This document shows, one piece after another, positions 63,234-64,000 of a stretch of 64,000 bases of DNA; the stretch's first letter is position 1, and each line of letters opens with the position of its first letter. The DNA lies in contig NW_019775519.1 in the NCBI RefSeq assembly GCF_001039355.2, forward strand, positions 72,740-136,739, written 5' to 3'. This DNA is from Lingula anatina (lineage: Eukaryota; Brachiopoda; Lingulata; Lingulida; Lingulidae). Below the pieces are notes generated by a model, which was given only the letters and a program-made list of their open reading frames with translations, ran no database searches and was not told where the DNA came from. The translations under genes were made by a program, and so were the position numbers.

Positions 63234-63508
63234 CTAAAAAAAGGAGCACGATTTGTAAATAAAAGGTTTTTCACGAAGTTAATCTAAACATGCAACTTCC
63301 CTGTTTTGGCATGTAAATTGTAAACCATTGAAATTCATGCAGTTTTAAGTGATATTACAAGGGAAATATATAGATGTTAAAAAAAATTAAAACCAACATT
63401 AAACAGAAACTAACCTTTTGCATTTTTTGTCTTTATACATAAGTTTTGTTTCAAGCATTATATGCATAGGAAAAAATTATAACACACTACAAATAACAAT
63501 GAACAAAC

Positions 63509-64000
63509 CTCATCTGCGTGGCCCCGAAGATTGTGTTCCATTTTCTCTGTAGCTGTATTCCAAACTTTAAGAGTTCCATCTGAAGAGGCTGATACAAGAT
63601 GCTTTCCATCAGGAGACAAAACAACAGCCCTAACCTCACCAGTGTGGGCAACAGTGTTAGAAACCCCTCTGCCCATTGTTGTGGTGTCCCCTCCAGTAAT
63701 CAGCTGTCTGAGTGCTTTACCGGTTCTCAAACTCCATATGGTAAGTTCTCCCTTGCGTGTACCTGTAACTGCCTCGTGGTTATCCAGAACAGCAGTACAT
63801 TCAGGTTCTGCGTCAAGGGCCAAGATTTTGGGCTCGGCAGTGTTGTATGGGCTGGTGAGATCAAAGACCAAGAAGTTGGCATTTCCATCATAGGAATTGT
63901 GGAACCCAGCCACAGCATACCGGTTGTCTGGAGAGAGGGCAAGGAAGCTAACACTATCAGCTATCCCTATAGCACCCTCATACTTGAACTCACGGATAAC
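63509..64000 (-). CDS. WD40-repeat protein, internal exon running off the window
   Basis: Minus strand, open to the window edge; donor GATGAG|GTTTGT at 63509/63508, phase 0. It holds at least two and a half WD repeats: SFLALSPDNRYAVAGFHNS.., AVTGTRKGELTIWSLRTGKA, and VAHTGEVRAVVLSPDGKHLV with SASSDGTLKVWNTATEK. The style (SPDG/SPDN, long irregular repeats) recalls C-terminal propellers of NACHT-WD40 (NWD1/TEP1-like) proteins, but the N-terminus is outside the window, so the subfamily is a guess. Confidence 0.85.

Noticed and set aside
1-64000. CRISPR arrays, tRNA or rRNA genes, bacterial operons
   Set aside because: No direct-repeat/spacer pattern, cloverleaf with A/B boxes or rRNA core was recognised; the genome is plainly animal.

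Overview
The window is AT-rich animal nuclear DNA with GT-AG introns, AATAAA signals, many microsatellites and small foldback elements. I see no bacterial or viral layout. Near-identical blocks meeting at single N bases suggest a heterozygous invertebrate, perhaps a marine mollusc or other lophotrochozoan. I cannot fix the phylum from sequence alone.

Layout. 1-14.9 kb is almost gene-free. It holds microsatellites, foldback repeats and what look like two haplotype copies of one segment (2941-9302 and 9304-14885, with N at 7861 and 9303). One possible tiny first coding exon lies there on the minus strand. 14.9-61.2 kb is one very large plus-strand locus. A GC-richer 5' region with a perfect cAMP response element is followed by two shared coding exons (16238-16346 and 16575-17636). 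These encode about 390 residues with no recognisable BTB domain. The shared donor at 17636/17637 is in phase 0. Downstream I count 32 intact exons of C2H2 zinc fingers (ZF1-ZF32). Each has a phase-0 acceptor, its own stop and mostly two fingers. After ZF30 the array changes to long exons with an unfamiliar winged-helix-like domain (WH1-WH5). A coiled-coil plus BEN-like multi-exon cassette sits between WH4 and WH5. 61.2-64 kb carries the 3' end of a minus-strand WD40-repeat gene.

How it works (inference). The architecture is that of lola or mod(mdg4): one N-terminal trunk spliced to one of many alternative last exons, giving dozens of transcription factors with different DNA-binding ends. The most striking signal is intronic. 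One element at 18877-18904, between the trunk and ZF1, contains CTCACAGGTGTTCACTGGTG. Its reverse complement (consensus CACCAGTGAACACCTGTGAG) recurs in imperfect form in the intron before most of the alternative exons. This is the docking-site/selector-sequence arrangement known from insect Dscam exon 6, here apparently applied to alternative terminal exons. I regard it as the leading candidate for an undescribed system.

Cautions. The shared exon contains a +1 reading-frame discontinuity. The ZF31/WH1 and ZF32/WH2 pair may be two alleles joined at the N at 48977. All exon calls rest on splice-site, phase and finger-motif reading without transcript data.
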